Both the position numbers and the translations under genes were made by a program. The notes under the pieces were generated by a model, which made no database searches, was not told the origin of the DNA, and saw only the letters and a list, made by a program, of their open reading frames with translations. This document shows, piece by piece, positions 1 through 7,351 of a stretch of DNA of 13,009 nucleotides. This stretch comes from JBLHKE01 sp047619485 (GTDB lineage: Bacteria; Verrucomicrobiota; Verrucomicrobiia; Verrucomicrobiales; DEV007): assembly GCA_047619485.1 (NCBI GenBank), contig JBLHKE010000142.1, positions 1 to 13,009 on the forward strand, given 5' to 3'. Every line of letters begins with the position of its first letter. The first letter of the stretch is position 1.

Positions 1-920
1 CCGACACCACCAACCCGAATGATCCGCGCCGACGCTGGGAGTCACTCAAGACTTACCTGATCGTCGCAGCGTGTGCTGTATTCTTCTGCTCGAAAGGCGT
101 GTTCATTAAGAGTGCCTACGGCGTTGGCGCAGATCCGATTTCTCTGCTAGCGCTGCGGATGGCATACGCGCTGCCTTTCTTTGCCGTGGCAGGGTGGTGG
201 AGCTCGCGGGGCAACGCACGACTCAACCGAAGGCAGTGGATATCGATCCTGTGGCTAGGGTTCGTCGGCTACTACCTCTCGGCAGTCGTCAACTTCGCGG
301 GGCTGCAATTTATCAGCGTCGGGCTCGAGCGGATGGTTCTCTACACCTACCCCTCGCTGGTACTGCTCGGCTCCGTCGTGTTCCTGCGCAAGCGGGTGCC
401 GATGCAGATGGTGGCGGCGATGTTGATTGCTTACCTTGGGATCGTGGTCGCGTTTCAAGGAGAGGCCGTAGAAGGTGGTGACACCCGCTTGACGCTCCTC
501 GGTGTGGGGCTGGTTTTCACCAGTGCGATCACCTACGCGGTCTTCGTCGTCGGGAGCGGTACGTTGCTCACCGAACTCGGGGCGACGCGATTCACGTCGC
601 ATGTCGTCGGGGCATCGTGCCTATTCGTTCTGGCTCACTTCTGCCTGCAAGAGATCTTCGCCGAGACCGCTCCGATCCCATTGGCAGTGCATGGCTGGGC
701 TGTGATGCTCGCCCTCTTCGGTACCGTGGTGCCATCTTTCCTGTTAGGGATTGGATTGAAACGTGCCGGTGCGCAGAGATTCGCGATCATTGGAACAGTT
801 GGGCCGCTGGCGACTGTATTGCTTGCGTGGTTGGTATTAGGGGAGGCCTTGAACTGGCTGCAGATCGCTGGATTTTTCCTAACGATGGGTGGAGGACTGC
901 TAGTCAGTTTGTGGAAATGA
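1..920 (+). CDS. DMT-superfamily (EamA-type) inner-membrane transporter, 5' end cut by window
   Basis: The reading frame is open from base 3, giving 305 visible residues with no stop before the window edge, so the gene begins upstream. A GTG at 99 is available but would delete the first membrane helix, whose residues (TYLIVAACAVFFCSKG) lie just before it. About ten hydrophobic helices alternate with short loops in two EamA-like halves. The first half carries the usual LRMAYALPFF and RMVLYTYPSLVLLGSVVFLRKR-type segments. The second half ends in a helix that includes LGEALNWLQIAGFFLTMGGG. This is the drug/metabolite transporter fold, and members export or import small metabolites. The substrate cannot be read from sequence. 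The gene converges on the peptidase gene at 1079 and is not in an operon with anything visible. The family call is secure; any specific substrate would be a guess. Confidence 0.9.
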   Translation, partial: DTTNPNDPRRRWESLKTYLIVAACAVFFCSKGVFIKSAYGVGADPISLLALRMAYALPFFAVAGWWSSRGNARLNRRQWISILWLGFVGYYLSAVVNFAGLQFISVGLERMVLYTYPSLVLLGSVVFLRKRVPMQMVAAMLIAYLGIVVAFQGEAVEGGDTRLTLLGVGLVFTSAITYAVFVVGSGTLLTELGATRFTSHVVGASCLFVLAHFCLQEIFAETAPIPLAVHGWAVMLALFGTVVPSFLLGIGLKRAGAQRFAIIGTVGPLATVLLAWLVLGEALNWLQIAGFFLTMGGGLLVSLWK

Positions 921-1056
921 AGTTGCTTCTTTCACACTCCCGCCAAATTCCATTGAAGGAATTATCTCCTCGATTTTACCAGGAAGCACCTTGCCGCGGA
1001 TGGTGAGCGTTTCAGATGGCGCTCCGCAGCCAAGCCGCGGCCATCAGGTGACGGCA

Positions 1057-1077
1057 AGTCTCGGTTGCGCGGAGACT
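1057..1077. terminator. Weak hairpin between convergent genes
   Basis: AGTCTC at 1057-1062 and GAGACT at 1072-1077 form a perfect 6 bp stem with a 9-base loop, directly beside the peptidase stop codon. There is no T-run on either side, so this is at best a weak terminator shared by the converging transporter and peptidase genes. The rest of the 921-1078 gap shows a GCCGCGGC palindrome at 1034-1041 and nothing else I can interpret. Confidence 0.25.
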
Positions 1078-1078
1078 G

Positions 1079-3397
1079 CTAGTGCTTCTTCCGAAGATAC
1101 TCGGTCATCAGGCCAAACAGGTGCAACGATGTATTCTTCCCTTCGCTGATCGAGTGGGATCGGTTGGGGTAGGCGAACATCGAGAAGGGCTTGTTGTGCT
1201 CGATCAGTTTGTTGATCAGCAACTCAGCACCTTGGTAGTGGCAATTGTCGTCGCCAGTGCCGTGGATGAGCATCAGGTCACCTTTCAGGTTTTCCGCAAA
1301 GTGGAGCGGTGAGCCGTCGTGGTAGCCTTTCTCGTTCTCGGAAGGGAGTCCCATGTAGCGTTCCTGATAGATCGTGTCGTAGAGACGCATGTCTGGTACG
1401 GCTGCGATTGAAATACCTGTCTGATAGAGTTCCGGATAGCGGAACAACGCGTTCAAGGTCATCGAGCCGCCACCACTCCAGCCCCAGATGGCAACGCGCT
1501 CCGGGTCTAGATAAGAGCGCTCTTTAAGGAGGGCTCGAGTGGCTGCCGCTTGATCGGTTGAGGCGAGGACACCGATCTGGCGATAGATAGACTTGCGGAA
1601 CTCGCGACCGCGTGGCGAAGGCGTTCCACGGTTGTCGATCGCGATGACGATCGTTCCCTGCTGGGCGAGCATGCGGTGCCACAGGGCGGTACGGCCACCC
1701 CAACGATCGCGGACGACTTGGCCGGCGGGCTCACCGTAGACATGGAACAATACGGGGTACTTCTTTTCAGGGTCGAAGTCGGACGGCTTCAATGACCATC
1801 CGTCCAGTTCGACTCCATCGCCGATATCGACACGGAAGAAGTCATGGGCGATCGGATCGATCTTGGCGAATCGGTCACGCAATTTCTCATTGTCCGAGAG
1901 CGTGTCGATGACCTTGTGCTCGGGTAGGCTCACGACCTGGGTGGCGCTCGGCGAATCGAAAGTGGAGTGCGAGTGGATGGCGTGTTTGCCATCTTTGGAA
2001 ACCTGGTAGCCGTTGGTGCCCTTATAAGTCTCCGGGGTAATCCGGCGCAAATCGCTCCCATCGAGGTCGACGCTGTAGAGGTAGCGGCGCAGCGGGTCGT
2101 GTGGTGAGGCGATGAAGTAGACGTGGCCAGCCTCCTCGTCGACCCCGGCTATATCGGTGACATCGTATTCGCCGTCGGTTAGCAGTAGAGGTTCGACATC
2201 GGGATCCGTACTCACCAAGTAGAGGTGTCGCCAGCCATCGCGTTCGCTGAGGGTGAGGTAGTGGCTGCCGTGGCGGACCCAGCGGAGTTCCTGCTCGATG
2301 TCGATCCACGCGTCATCGTGATCACTATGGATCGTCTTGGTGGCGCCGCTCTGTGGGTCGGCGAGCATGAAGTGCAGGGTGTTCTGCAGGCGATTGAGCT
2401 GTTGGAGGTAGAGTTGTCCGGTGGGTTTAATCCAACCGAGATCAGCGAGGTAGTGCTCGCGGGGATCTCCGGGGACGTCTACCCAGCAGGTGTCTCCACC
2501 CGTCGCGGAGACCACGCCGACTTTGGCGCTTGGATTCTGCTGTCCTGCTTTCGGATAGTGGATTGGGATGAGTCTCGGGTAGAGTTCGTCGGTGTTGTTG
2601 ATCAGGTTGACCACGGGCACACCGGACTGGTCGAGCTGCCAGTAAGCGATCGACTGGCTGTCGGGGCTCCAGCGGAAGCCGTTGAGAAGCTTCAGTTCTT
2701 CCTCATAGACCCAATCGAAGGTGGCGTTGATGATCGTGTCGGAACCATCGGTCGTGAGTGGCGTCACCTCAAGAGACTCGAGATCTTGGACGTAGAGATT
2801 GTGCTCGAGGACGTAGCCGACTTTTTTCCCATCGGGAGAAAACGTGGCGAACATCAACCGAGCTCCACCGCCCTCGGCTCCACCGAGCTGTTTGAGCGAG
2901 CCGTCTTCGAGATCGAGCACCCAGTAGTCGCCGCGGGTCTTGTAGCGCCAGACTTTTTTCGAGTCAGTGAAGATGAGAAGTTTGGTGCGATCATCGGTGA
3001 ACGCATAGTCATCGATTCTGAGTGGCGAGTCCGCCTCCTTCGGAGTGAGCTGGGCGGCGCTGACGAGTAGGTCAGAGTCTCCGCTGGCGGCATCGTGCCA
3101 ATGGATCTCGCGTGGTGCCGGTTGCTTGTCTTCGTCAGCTTCGTGCTCGCCTGCTTCGGGTTCAGCATCCTGCATTTTTTGCAAAGTGGTGTAATTCGAT
3201 CCCTCGCTCCACCAGCGCGGGCGACTGAAGTTCTCATTTTTGAAATCCTTCGTCGAGAAGATGGTTTCGAGTGTCAGTATGGATTCGTTTTTGTCTGGCA
3301 GCATTTCGTCTGAGTAAGAGTAAGTGAGTAAATAGAATATCGCGAAGGCGGTGAGCGTTGCGATCTTATTCATCGGGGGAGTCTGGCCGCAATTCAT
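1079..3397 (-). CDS. Secreted dipeptidyl peptidase IV-type serine peptidase (family S9B)
   Basis: Family S9B enzymes cleave dipeptides, classically Xaa-Pro, from peptide N-termini in the periplasm or at the cell surface. Numbered from an upstream ATG at 3412 (777 codons), the protein has a hydrophobic N-terminal export segment (TAFAIFYLLT), an acidic low-complexity stretch at 82-100, an eight-bladed-propeller-like region (about 130-540) and a C-terminal alpha/beta hydrolase. DWVYEEEL at 233-240 matches the double-Glu substrate-binding motif of DPP-IV. The nucleophile motif is GWSGGGS (Ser646), with Asp721 in HGTGDDN and His753 in NRSHS. The Asp-to-His spacing of 32 equals that of human DPP-IV. 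I prefer the ATG at 3397 because GGAG lies 6 bases upstream of it; 3412 and 3373 are alternatives. The gene follows the EamA gene by 30 bp and is probably co-transcribed. The exact peptide specificity is inferred only from the EE motif. Confidence 0.93.
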   Translation of the reverse strand: MNCGQTPPMNKIATLTAFAIFYLLTYSYSDEMLPDKNESILTLETIFSTKDFKNENFSRPRWWSEGSNYTTLQKMQDAEPEAGEHEADEDKQPAPREIHWHDAASGDSDLLVSAAQLTPKEADSPLRIDDYAFTDDRTKLLIFTDSKKVWRYKTRGDYWVLDLEDGSLKQLGGAEGGGARLMFATFSPDGKKVGYVLEHNLYVQDLESLEVTPLTTDGSDTIINATFDWVYEEELKLLNGFRWSPDSQSIAYWQLDQSGVPVVNLINNTDELYPRLIPIHYPKAGQQNPSAKVGVVSATGGDTCWVDVPGDPREHYLADLGWIKPTGQLYLQQLNRLQNTLHFMLADPQSGATKTIHSDHDDAWIDIEQELRWVRHGSHYLTLSERDGWRHLYLVSTDPDVEPLLLTDGEYDVTDIAGVDEEAGHVYFIASPHDPLRRYLYSVDLDGSDLRRITPETYKGTNGYQVSKDGKHAIHSHSTFDSPSATQVVSLPEHKVIDTLSDNEKLRDRFAKIDPIAHDFFRVDIGDGVELDGWSLKPSDFDPEKKYPVLFHVYGEPAGQVVRDRWGGRTALWHRMLAQQGTIVIAIDNRGTPSPRGREFRKSIYRQIGVLASTDQAAATRALLKERSYLDPERVAIWGWSGGGSMTLNALFRYPELYQTGISIAAVPDMRLYDTIYQERYMGLPSENEKGYHDGSPLHFAENLKGDLMLIHGTGDDNCHYQGAELLINKLIEHNKPFSMFAYPNRSHSISEGKNTSLHLFGLMTEYLRKKH

Positions 3398-3403
3398 ATA
3401 TTT

Positions 3404-3407
3404 CTCC
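3404..3407 (-). promoter_or_regulatory. Shine-Dalgarno GGAG that decides the peptidase start
   Basis: On the minus strand GGAG is followed by six bases and then ATG at 3397. Neither the ATG at 3412 nor that at 3373 has a comparable purine-rich site, so this supports 3397 as the peptidase start. Confidence 0.5.
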
Positions 3408-3427
3408 AGCATTGTCCGAAAGAAATT

Positions 3428-4354
3428 TTAGGAAATCGGATTGCGGAGAATACATATCCATGCGACCCCGGCAACCCCTATAAGACCGCCTAGGCAGGAT
3501 GCACGAGTGGGACGGTCTCCCTCAAAGATAAATGCCATCGGAATGATGATAATCGGGTTGGCGGCAACGATCGCCAGAACGATTCCCGAAGGAAGGTCTG
3601 TCAGTGCTGCTTGGAAACAGCTGACTCCAATAACGGGACCAAACATCGCAGCACCGATTAGCCAAAATGGTAGTCGCTTGCTTACCGTCCGGTGCACTGG
3701 AGGGCGGTCGAGCTTCGACCTTGCAGATCTAAAATGGAGGATCGCGACGACAACGATGGCGAACAGCAGGCCGGCTGTGACGCGTTGGAACGCTTGGCTG
3801 ATCCCGCTGATGGGTTGCATCCCGAGCTCATTGGAAAGGAATCCCGCATGGCGGCTAATCACGGTGCCGACCCCTTGTCCGAGTCCGGCAATCACTGCGG
3901 CCAAGATCCCTGCCTTGTAGGAACCGCTGCGCGCGACGTGGCTAGGTGGGATCGATAGGACGGCGACACTCAGCCCGGTTAGGATCACCGCAATCGCACA
4001 GATCTCGACTAGGCGGATCGTGGTTCCGAGCCAGAGGAACTCGGTGGCCACGCCAAAGATCGTCGCGAGGGAGAAGTTGAGCAACACGGTCAGACGCGAG
4101 CCGATGCACTGGTAAGCGTAGAAGAGCGCAACGTCACCGAGCCCGAAGCCGACGATGCCGCTGACGAACAACCACGAGAAGGTGGTCGGGTGAAAGCTGC
4201 CTGGGAAAAACGTCAGCGTGATGACACCGAGCACGAGTGTCGCCAAGATCAAGCGGTATAGATTGGCGCGCTGGCTACCATAGGCTCCGGTGAGCTGTTT
4301 CCCGCAGATGGCGGACAGCGGGTAGCAGACGGCGGTGAGCAGGGCGAAGATCAT
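3428..4354 (-). CDS. EamA-type DMT transporter
   Basis: This is a polytopic inner-membrane protein with about ten hydrophobic helices in two EamA halves: MIFALLTAVCYPLSAICGK opens helix 1, and a late helix carries GLIGVAGVAWICIL. A hydrophilic linker rich in Arg, Lys and Ser (HFRSARSKLDRPPVHRTVSK) joins helices in the second half. Transport substrate is unknown. It shows little obvious similarity to the EamA protein at 1-920, so I do not treat the two as a recent duplication. The start is uncertain. A GTG at 4378 would add eight residues, but that codon lies inside a 17 bp palindromic repeat that also occurs in the non-coding gap, so the ATG at 4354 is more credible. The gene lies between pyrG and the peptidase gene on the same strand, 30 bp before the peptidase start, and may export or import peptides or metabolites linked to it. 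That link is inference from position only. Confidence 0.88.
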   Translation of the reverse strand: MIFALLTAVCYPLSAICGKQLTGAYGSQRANLYRLILATLVLGVITLTFFPGSFHPTTFSWLFVSGIVGFGLGDVALFYAYQCIGSRLTVLLNFSLATIFGVATEFLWLGTTIRLVEICAIAVILTGLSVAVLSIPPSHVARSGSYKAGILAAVIAGLGQGVGTVISRHAGFLSNELGMQPISGISQAFQRVTAGLLFAIVVVAILHFRSARSKLDRPPVHRTVSKRLPFWLIGAAMFGPVIGVSCFQAALTDLPSGIVLAIVAANPIIIIPMAFIFEGDRPTRASCLGGLIGVAGVAWICILRNPIS

Positions 4355-4367
4355 TTCGTGGGTAGCA

Positions 4368-4384
4368 TGGAGTTGCACTCCGTG
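4368..4384. repeat. 17 bp palindromic repeat, copy 1
   Basis: TGGAGTTGCACTCCGTG is identical at 15 of 17 positions to the motif at 4503-4519. Its core is GGAGT/ACTCC, an imperfect palindrome. It overlaps the alternative GTG start of the EamA gene. Confidence 0.5.
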
Positions 4385-4502
4385 TTTGGCATCTTCCGCT
4401 GTGGGGTTTCTCTCGCCACCTCTTGTGTTGTCGCCCGTCAGATTTAGGGGCGCGCTCGTTAGCTGGCTGGAGAGGGAGCCTTGGGTGATACGCTGCAGCC
4501 CG

Positions 4503-4519
4503 TGGAGTTCAACTCCGTG
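4503..4519. repeat. 17 bp palindromic repeat, copy 2
   Basis: TGGAGTTCAACTCCGTG contains the perfect inverted repeat GGAGTT-C-AACTCC. It lies 11 bp past the pyrG stop codon. It could be a repeat-family member, a processing site or an operator; there is no T-run, so it is not a classic intrinsic terminator. Confidence 0.5.
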
Positions 4520-4530
4520 CGGCGACTTGT

Positions 4531-6174
4531 CTAGGAGCTAGCTGTGACTGCCATCGCTAGCTCCGCGTCGGTGATCTTTTTTTTTAGCGCGGCAGAGACG
4601 AATCCACTAAACAGCGGGTGTGGTTGGTTCGGGCGCGATAGGAACTCGGGGTGAAACTGCACCGCGACAAAGTGAGGGTGGTCTGCGATTTCTACGATTT
4701 CGACCAGGCTCTCGTCGGGCGAGGTGCCCGCGATCGTGAGGCCGCCCGCCTCGAGGCGCTCCCGGTAGGCCGGGTTAAACTCGTAGCGGTGACGGTGACG
4801 TTCGCCGATCTGCTCTTGCCCGTAGAGTTCGGCGGATTTCGTGCCGGGCTTGAGTTTGCAAACCCACGAGCCGAGGCGCATTGATCCACCTTTCTGCGTC
4901 ACCGTTTTCTGATCCTCGAGCAACCCGATGATCGGGTGCGGCGTCTCCTTGTCGAACTCGTGGCTGTTGGCACCGTCTAGCCCACAGACGTTGCGGGCGA
5001 ATTCGATGCTGGCGACCTGCATGCCGAGACAGATGCCGAAATACGGGATGTTACCAGTCCGGGCGTAGCGAGCTGCCTCGACCTTGCCCTCGATGCCACG
5101 GTCGCCGAACCCGCCTGGTATCAGGATCGCGTCGACCTCTCCGATCACCTCCTCAGCGCTTGATTTTTCGATGTCTTCAGCGTCGATGCGCTTGACCTTG
5201 ATACGGCAGTCGTTGGCTGCTCCAGCGTGGGTGAACGCTTCGTAGATCGACTTGTAGGCATCTTGCAGTTCGATGTACTTACCGACCACCGCGATCTCGA
5301 CTTCGTGCGTCGGATGGATGACGCGTTCGACGAAGGCCTCCCATTCCTTGAGCTCAGGTGCCGGGGTGTCGCCGAGTCCTAGCTTGTCGCACACGAGGCG
5401 GTCGAGTTTGTCACGGCGCAGGTCGAGCGGGCACTCGTAGATAGAAAATTCCACATCGTGGAACCCGACGACTGCGCGTTTCTCAACATTGCAGAACATG
5501 GCGATCTTGGCCTTGTCGTCGTCACTGATATCCTGTTCTGCGCGACAGACGATGATGTCGGGCTGGATTCCGATCTCGCGTAGTTTGGCGACGCTTTGCT
5601 GGGTCGGCTTGGTCTTCATCTCACCGGCTGCGCGGATGAAGGGGAGCAAGGTGACGTGGATGAAGCAGGTGTTCTCCTTGCCGACCTCGAGGGAAAATTG
5701 TCGCAGCGCTTCGAGAAAAAGTTGACCCTCGATGTCGCCGACGGTGCCTCCAATCTCGGTGATGACGACGTCGACGTCGCAACCGGCGGCGGTGTCACGC
5801 ATGCGTTGGATGATCTCGTTGGTGACGTGCGGAATGAACTGCACCGTCGCGCCGAGGTACTCGCCCTTGCGCTCTTTGCGGATGACATTTTCAAACACTT
5901 GGCCGCTGGTCAGGTTGTTGAGCCGTGACAGGCGTGCGTGGGTGAAGCGCTCATAGTGACCGAGGTCGAGGTCGGTCTCTGAACCATCATCGAGCACGTA
6001 GACCTCGCCATGCTGGAAGGGGCTCATCGTCCCGGGGTCGACGTTGAGATACGGGTCGAATTTCTGCAGCGTTACCTTGAGACCGCGCTTCTCGAGTAGC
6101 GTGCCGAGGGAGGCGGCCGCCAGGCCCTTCCCGAGTGAGCTGACAACGCCGCCGGTGACAAAGATAAATTTCAT
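4531..6174 (-). CDS. pyrG: CTP synthase (glutamine-hydrolysing)
   Basis: Converts UTP to CTP using ATP and ammonia from glutamine; it is the last step of de novo cytidine nucleotide synthesis, in the cytoplasm. At 547 residues it is full length. The N-terminal amidoligase domain (about 1-270) begins KFIFVTGGVVSSLGKGLAA with the synthetase P-loop and carries KTKPTQ at 188-193, a UTP/CTP-binding segment. The C-terminal class I glutamine amidotransferase domain (about 295-535) has PGGFG at 353-357, the nucleophile Cys382 in YFGICLGMQ, and the His508/Glu510 pair in FHPEF. The ATG start matches the usual N-terminus of the family exactly. It follows kdsB by only 9 bp, so the two are almost certainly one transcript, and its product CTP is the co-substrate of KdsB. 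The gene order kdsB-pyrG also occurs in Chlamydia. Confidence 0.98.
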   Translation of the reverse strand: MKFIFVTGGVVSSLGKGLAAASLGTLLEKRGLKVTLQKFDPYLNVDPGTMSPFQHGEVYVLDDGSETDLDLGHYERFTHARLSRLNNLTSGQVFENVIRKERKGEYLGATVQFIPHVTNEIIQRMRDTAAGCDVDVVITEIGGTVGDIEGQLFLEALRQFSLEVGKENTCFIHVTLLPFIRAAGEMKTKPTQQSVAKLREIGIQPDIIVCRAEQDISDDDKAKIAMFCNVEKRAVVGFHDVEFSIYECPLDLRRDKLDRLVCDKLGLGDTPAPELKEWEAFVERVIHPTHEVEIAVVGKYIELQDAYKSIYEAFTHAGAANDCRIKVKRIDAEDIEKSSAEEVIGEVDAILIPGGFGDRGIEGKVEAARYARTGNIPYFGICLGMQVASIEFARNVCGLDGANSHEFDKETPHPIIGLLEDQKTVTQKGGSMRLGSWVCKLKPGTKSAELYGQEQIGERHRHRYEFNPAYRERLEAGGLTIAGTSPDESLVEIVEIADHPHFVAVQFHPEFLSRPNQPHPLFSGFVSAALKKKITDAELAMAVTASS

Positions 6175-6183
6175 GGGTTGGTT

Positions 6184-6957
6184 TTAGGGTCTTGGGTCTT
6201 GGTGAGTGAGTGAGATTAGTTTGGCGACCGCTTCGGCTTGCTCGAGGGTGTCGACCCCGATCGATTCATCATCGGTGATGACGACTTTGATCGAGGTGCC
6301 GTTTTCGAGCGCGCGAAGTTGTTCGAGTTGCTCTGCCAGTTCGAGGGGTGAAGGATCCCAACGGACGAACTGGAGAAGAAACTCTCGAGTAAATCCGTAG
6401 ATTCCTTTGTGCCGGAAATAGGCTGGAGCGCTATGATTGTCGGGTGCAGGTGTGCGTTGGAAGGGGATCGGGCTACGTGAAAAATAGAGGGCATTGCCCT
6501 GTGCGCTTAGCACGACTTTGACAATGTTTGAATCTTCCCGGTCTTTCAACTCCTTTAGTGGATTGGCGGCCGTTATCATCGAGATTTTGGAGTTTTCAGC
6601 CAGTTCGATCGCGAGTTGGTCGATGAGGGCAGGGGAAATCAGTGGCTCATCGCCCTGGACGTTGATGATGTGAGTCGCCTCGGGACAGGTCTCCGCGGCT
6701 TCAGCAATCCGGTCGGTGCCACTTGGATGGTCTGCTGCGGTCATGGCGACATCGGCGCCGAATTCGCGCGCGCAGGCTGCGATGCGCTCGTCATCCGTCG
6801 CAACGATGGCACGGTCGAGGCGCTGGCTCTCTTGGCATCGCTCCCAGACGTGCTGGATGAGCGGTTTCCCGCTGATCAGGTGGAGAGGTTTTCCGGGGAA
6901 GCGGGAGGAACCCCAGCGGGCTGGGATGATGCCGACGATGTTGGTAGGTTTCGGCAA
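6184..6957 (-). CDS. kdsB: 3-deoxy-manno-octulosonate cytidylyltransferase (CMP-Kdo synthetase)
   Basis: Activates Kdo with CTP to CMP-Kdo for the LPS inner core; cytoplasmic. The protein has 257 residues, the normal family length. The nucleotide-binding signature IIPARWGSSRFPGKPL spans 10-25. Further family motifs are HPSGTDRI (77-84), the metal-binding QGDEP (101-105), YFSRSPIP (158-165), HKGIYGF (183-189) and LEQLRALENG (211-220), with the late acidic GVD near 234-236. All catalytic elements are present. The only start that preserves the N-terminal strand is TTG at 6957, with no Shine-Dalgarno sequence in the C-rich run before it. A candidate inserted element ends 19 bp upstream of that codon. 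The gene is in an apparent operon with pyrG (9 bp gap), which makes the CTP it consumes. Confidence 0.96.
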   Translation of the reverse strand: MPKPTNIVGIIPARWGSSRFPGKPLHLISGKPLIQHVWERCQESQRLDRAIVATDDERIAACAREFGADVAMTAADHPSGTDRIAEAAETCPEATHIINVQGDEPLISPALIDQLAIELAENSKISMITAANPLKELKDREDSNIVKVVLSAQGNALYFSRSPIPFQRTPAPDNHSAPAYFRHKGIYGFTREFLLQFVRWDPSPLELAEQLEQLRALENGTSIKVVITDDESIGVDTLEQAEAVAKLISLTHQDPRP

Positions 6958-6976
6958 AGTTAGTTGGGGGGAAATG

Positions 6977-7337
6977 GTTGCAGTGAGGGCCTTAGGTCTT
7001 TCGAAGAATGTGTGGATTTAAACGAGAACGATATGACTTCGATAGGCAATCGAAGCCGTGGTTCGGAAGGATGCCAGCACATACCTCGTTCTTGTTCAAC
7101 ACGATGTGGCTTCGATTTCAAATTGGAGTTACGGTGTTGAGCCCGCGTCCGCCAGCTCCATCCGAGTTTTCCATGGCCTGTGCGCGAACCGAGACGGATG
7201 ACCTCTGGCGTAACGGCGCAAACACTGGCCATCAGTGAGCGCGAATGCCGACGCGAACGCAGGCTGAAGCCTACGCTACGAGGCTGCGCCGTGCCTAAAG
7301 ATCCCGCTGCTGAAAGTTTTAAAACCCTCACTGCAAC
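6977..7337. mobile_element. Candidate MITE-like element between hldA and kdsB
   Basis: This 361 bp segment fills nearly all of the 394 bp gap at 6958-7351. GTTGCAGTGAGGG at 6977-6989 is the exact reverse complement of CCCTCACTGCAAC at 7325-7337, and the match extends inward to 21 of 26 bases (6977-7002 against 7312-7337). Inside are more palindromes. CTTCGAT/ATCGAAG at 7037-7043 and 7049-7055 is a hairpin. AATCGAAGCC at 7048-7057 pairs with GGCTTCGATT at 7108-7117. CACTG/CAGTG at 7223-7237 is a second hairpin. A run AGGCT-GA-AGCCT then AGGCT lies at 7261-7285. Frames crossing it translate to Arg/Ser-rich sequence without recognisable domains, so I see no gene. No clear target-site duplication is visible and no transposase is present. 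It could instead be a cluster of REP-like repeats or a structured leader for kdsB. Confidence 0.5.
7261..7285. repeat. AGGCT/AGCCT palindrome triplet
   Basis: AGGCT (7261-7265), AGCCT (7268-7272) and AGGCT (7281-7285) can form alternative hairpins with either a 2-base or an 8-base loop. Palindromes of this GGCTGAAGCC type seem to me common between genes in Verrucomicrobiota, but that is recollection and was not checked. Confidence 0.4.
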
Positions 7338-7351
7338 TGGATTTGATCCGC

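Noticed and set aside
99..920. GTG at 99 as the true start of the first transporter
   Set aside because: The frame stays open to the window edge and the residues before GTG form the first membrane helix, so the gene is truncated rather than starting there.
2225..3070. A 281-residue plus-strand frame inside the peptidase gene
   Set aside because: It is antisense to a well-supported S9B gene and its composition (Val/Glu/Gly rich, no motifs) is typical of the complement of GC-rich coding DNA.
1..4354. The two EamA transporters as flanking duplicates of a composite unit around the peptidase
   Set aside because: The proteins differ throughout in sequence and loop layout, lie on opposite strands, and no flanking repeats support a composite element.
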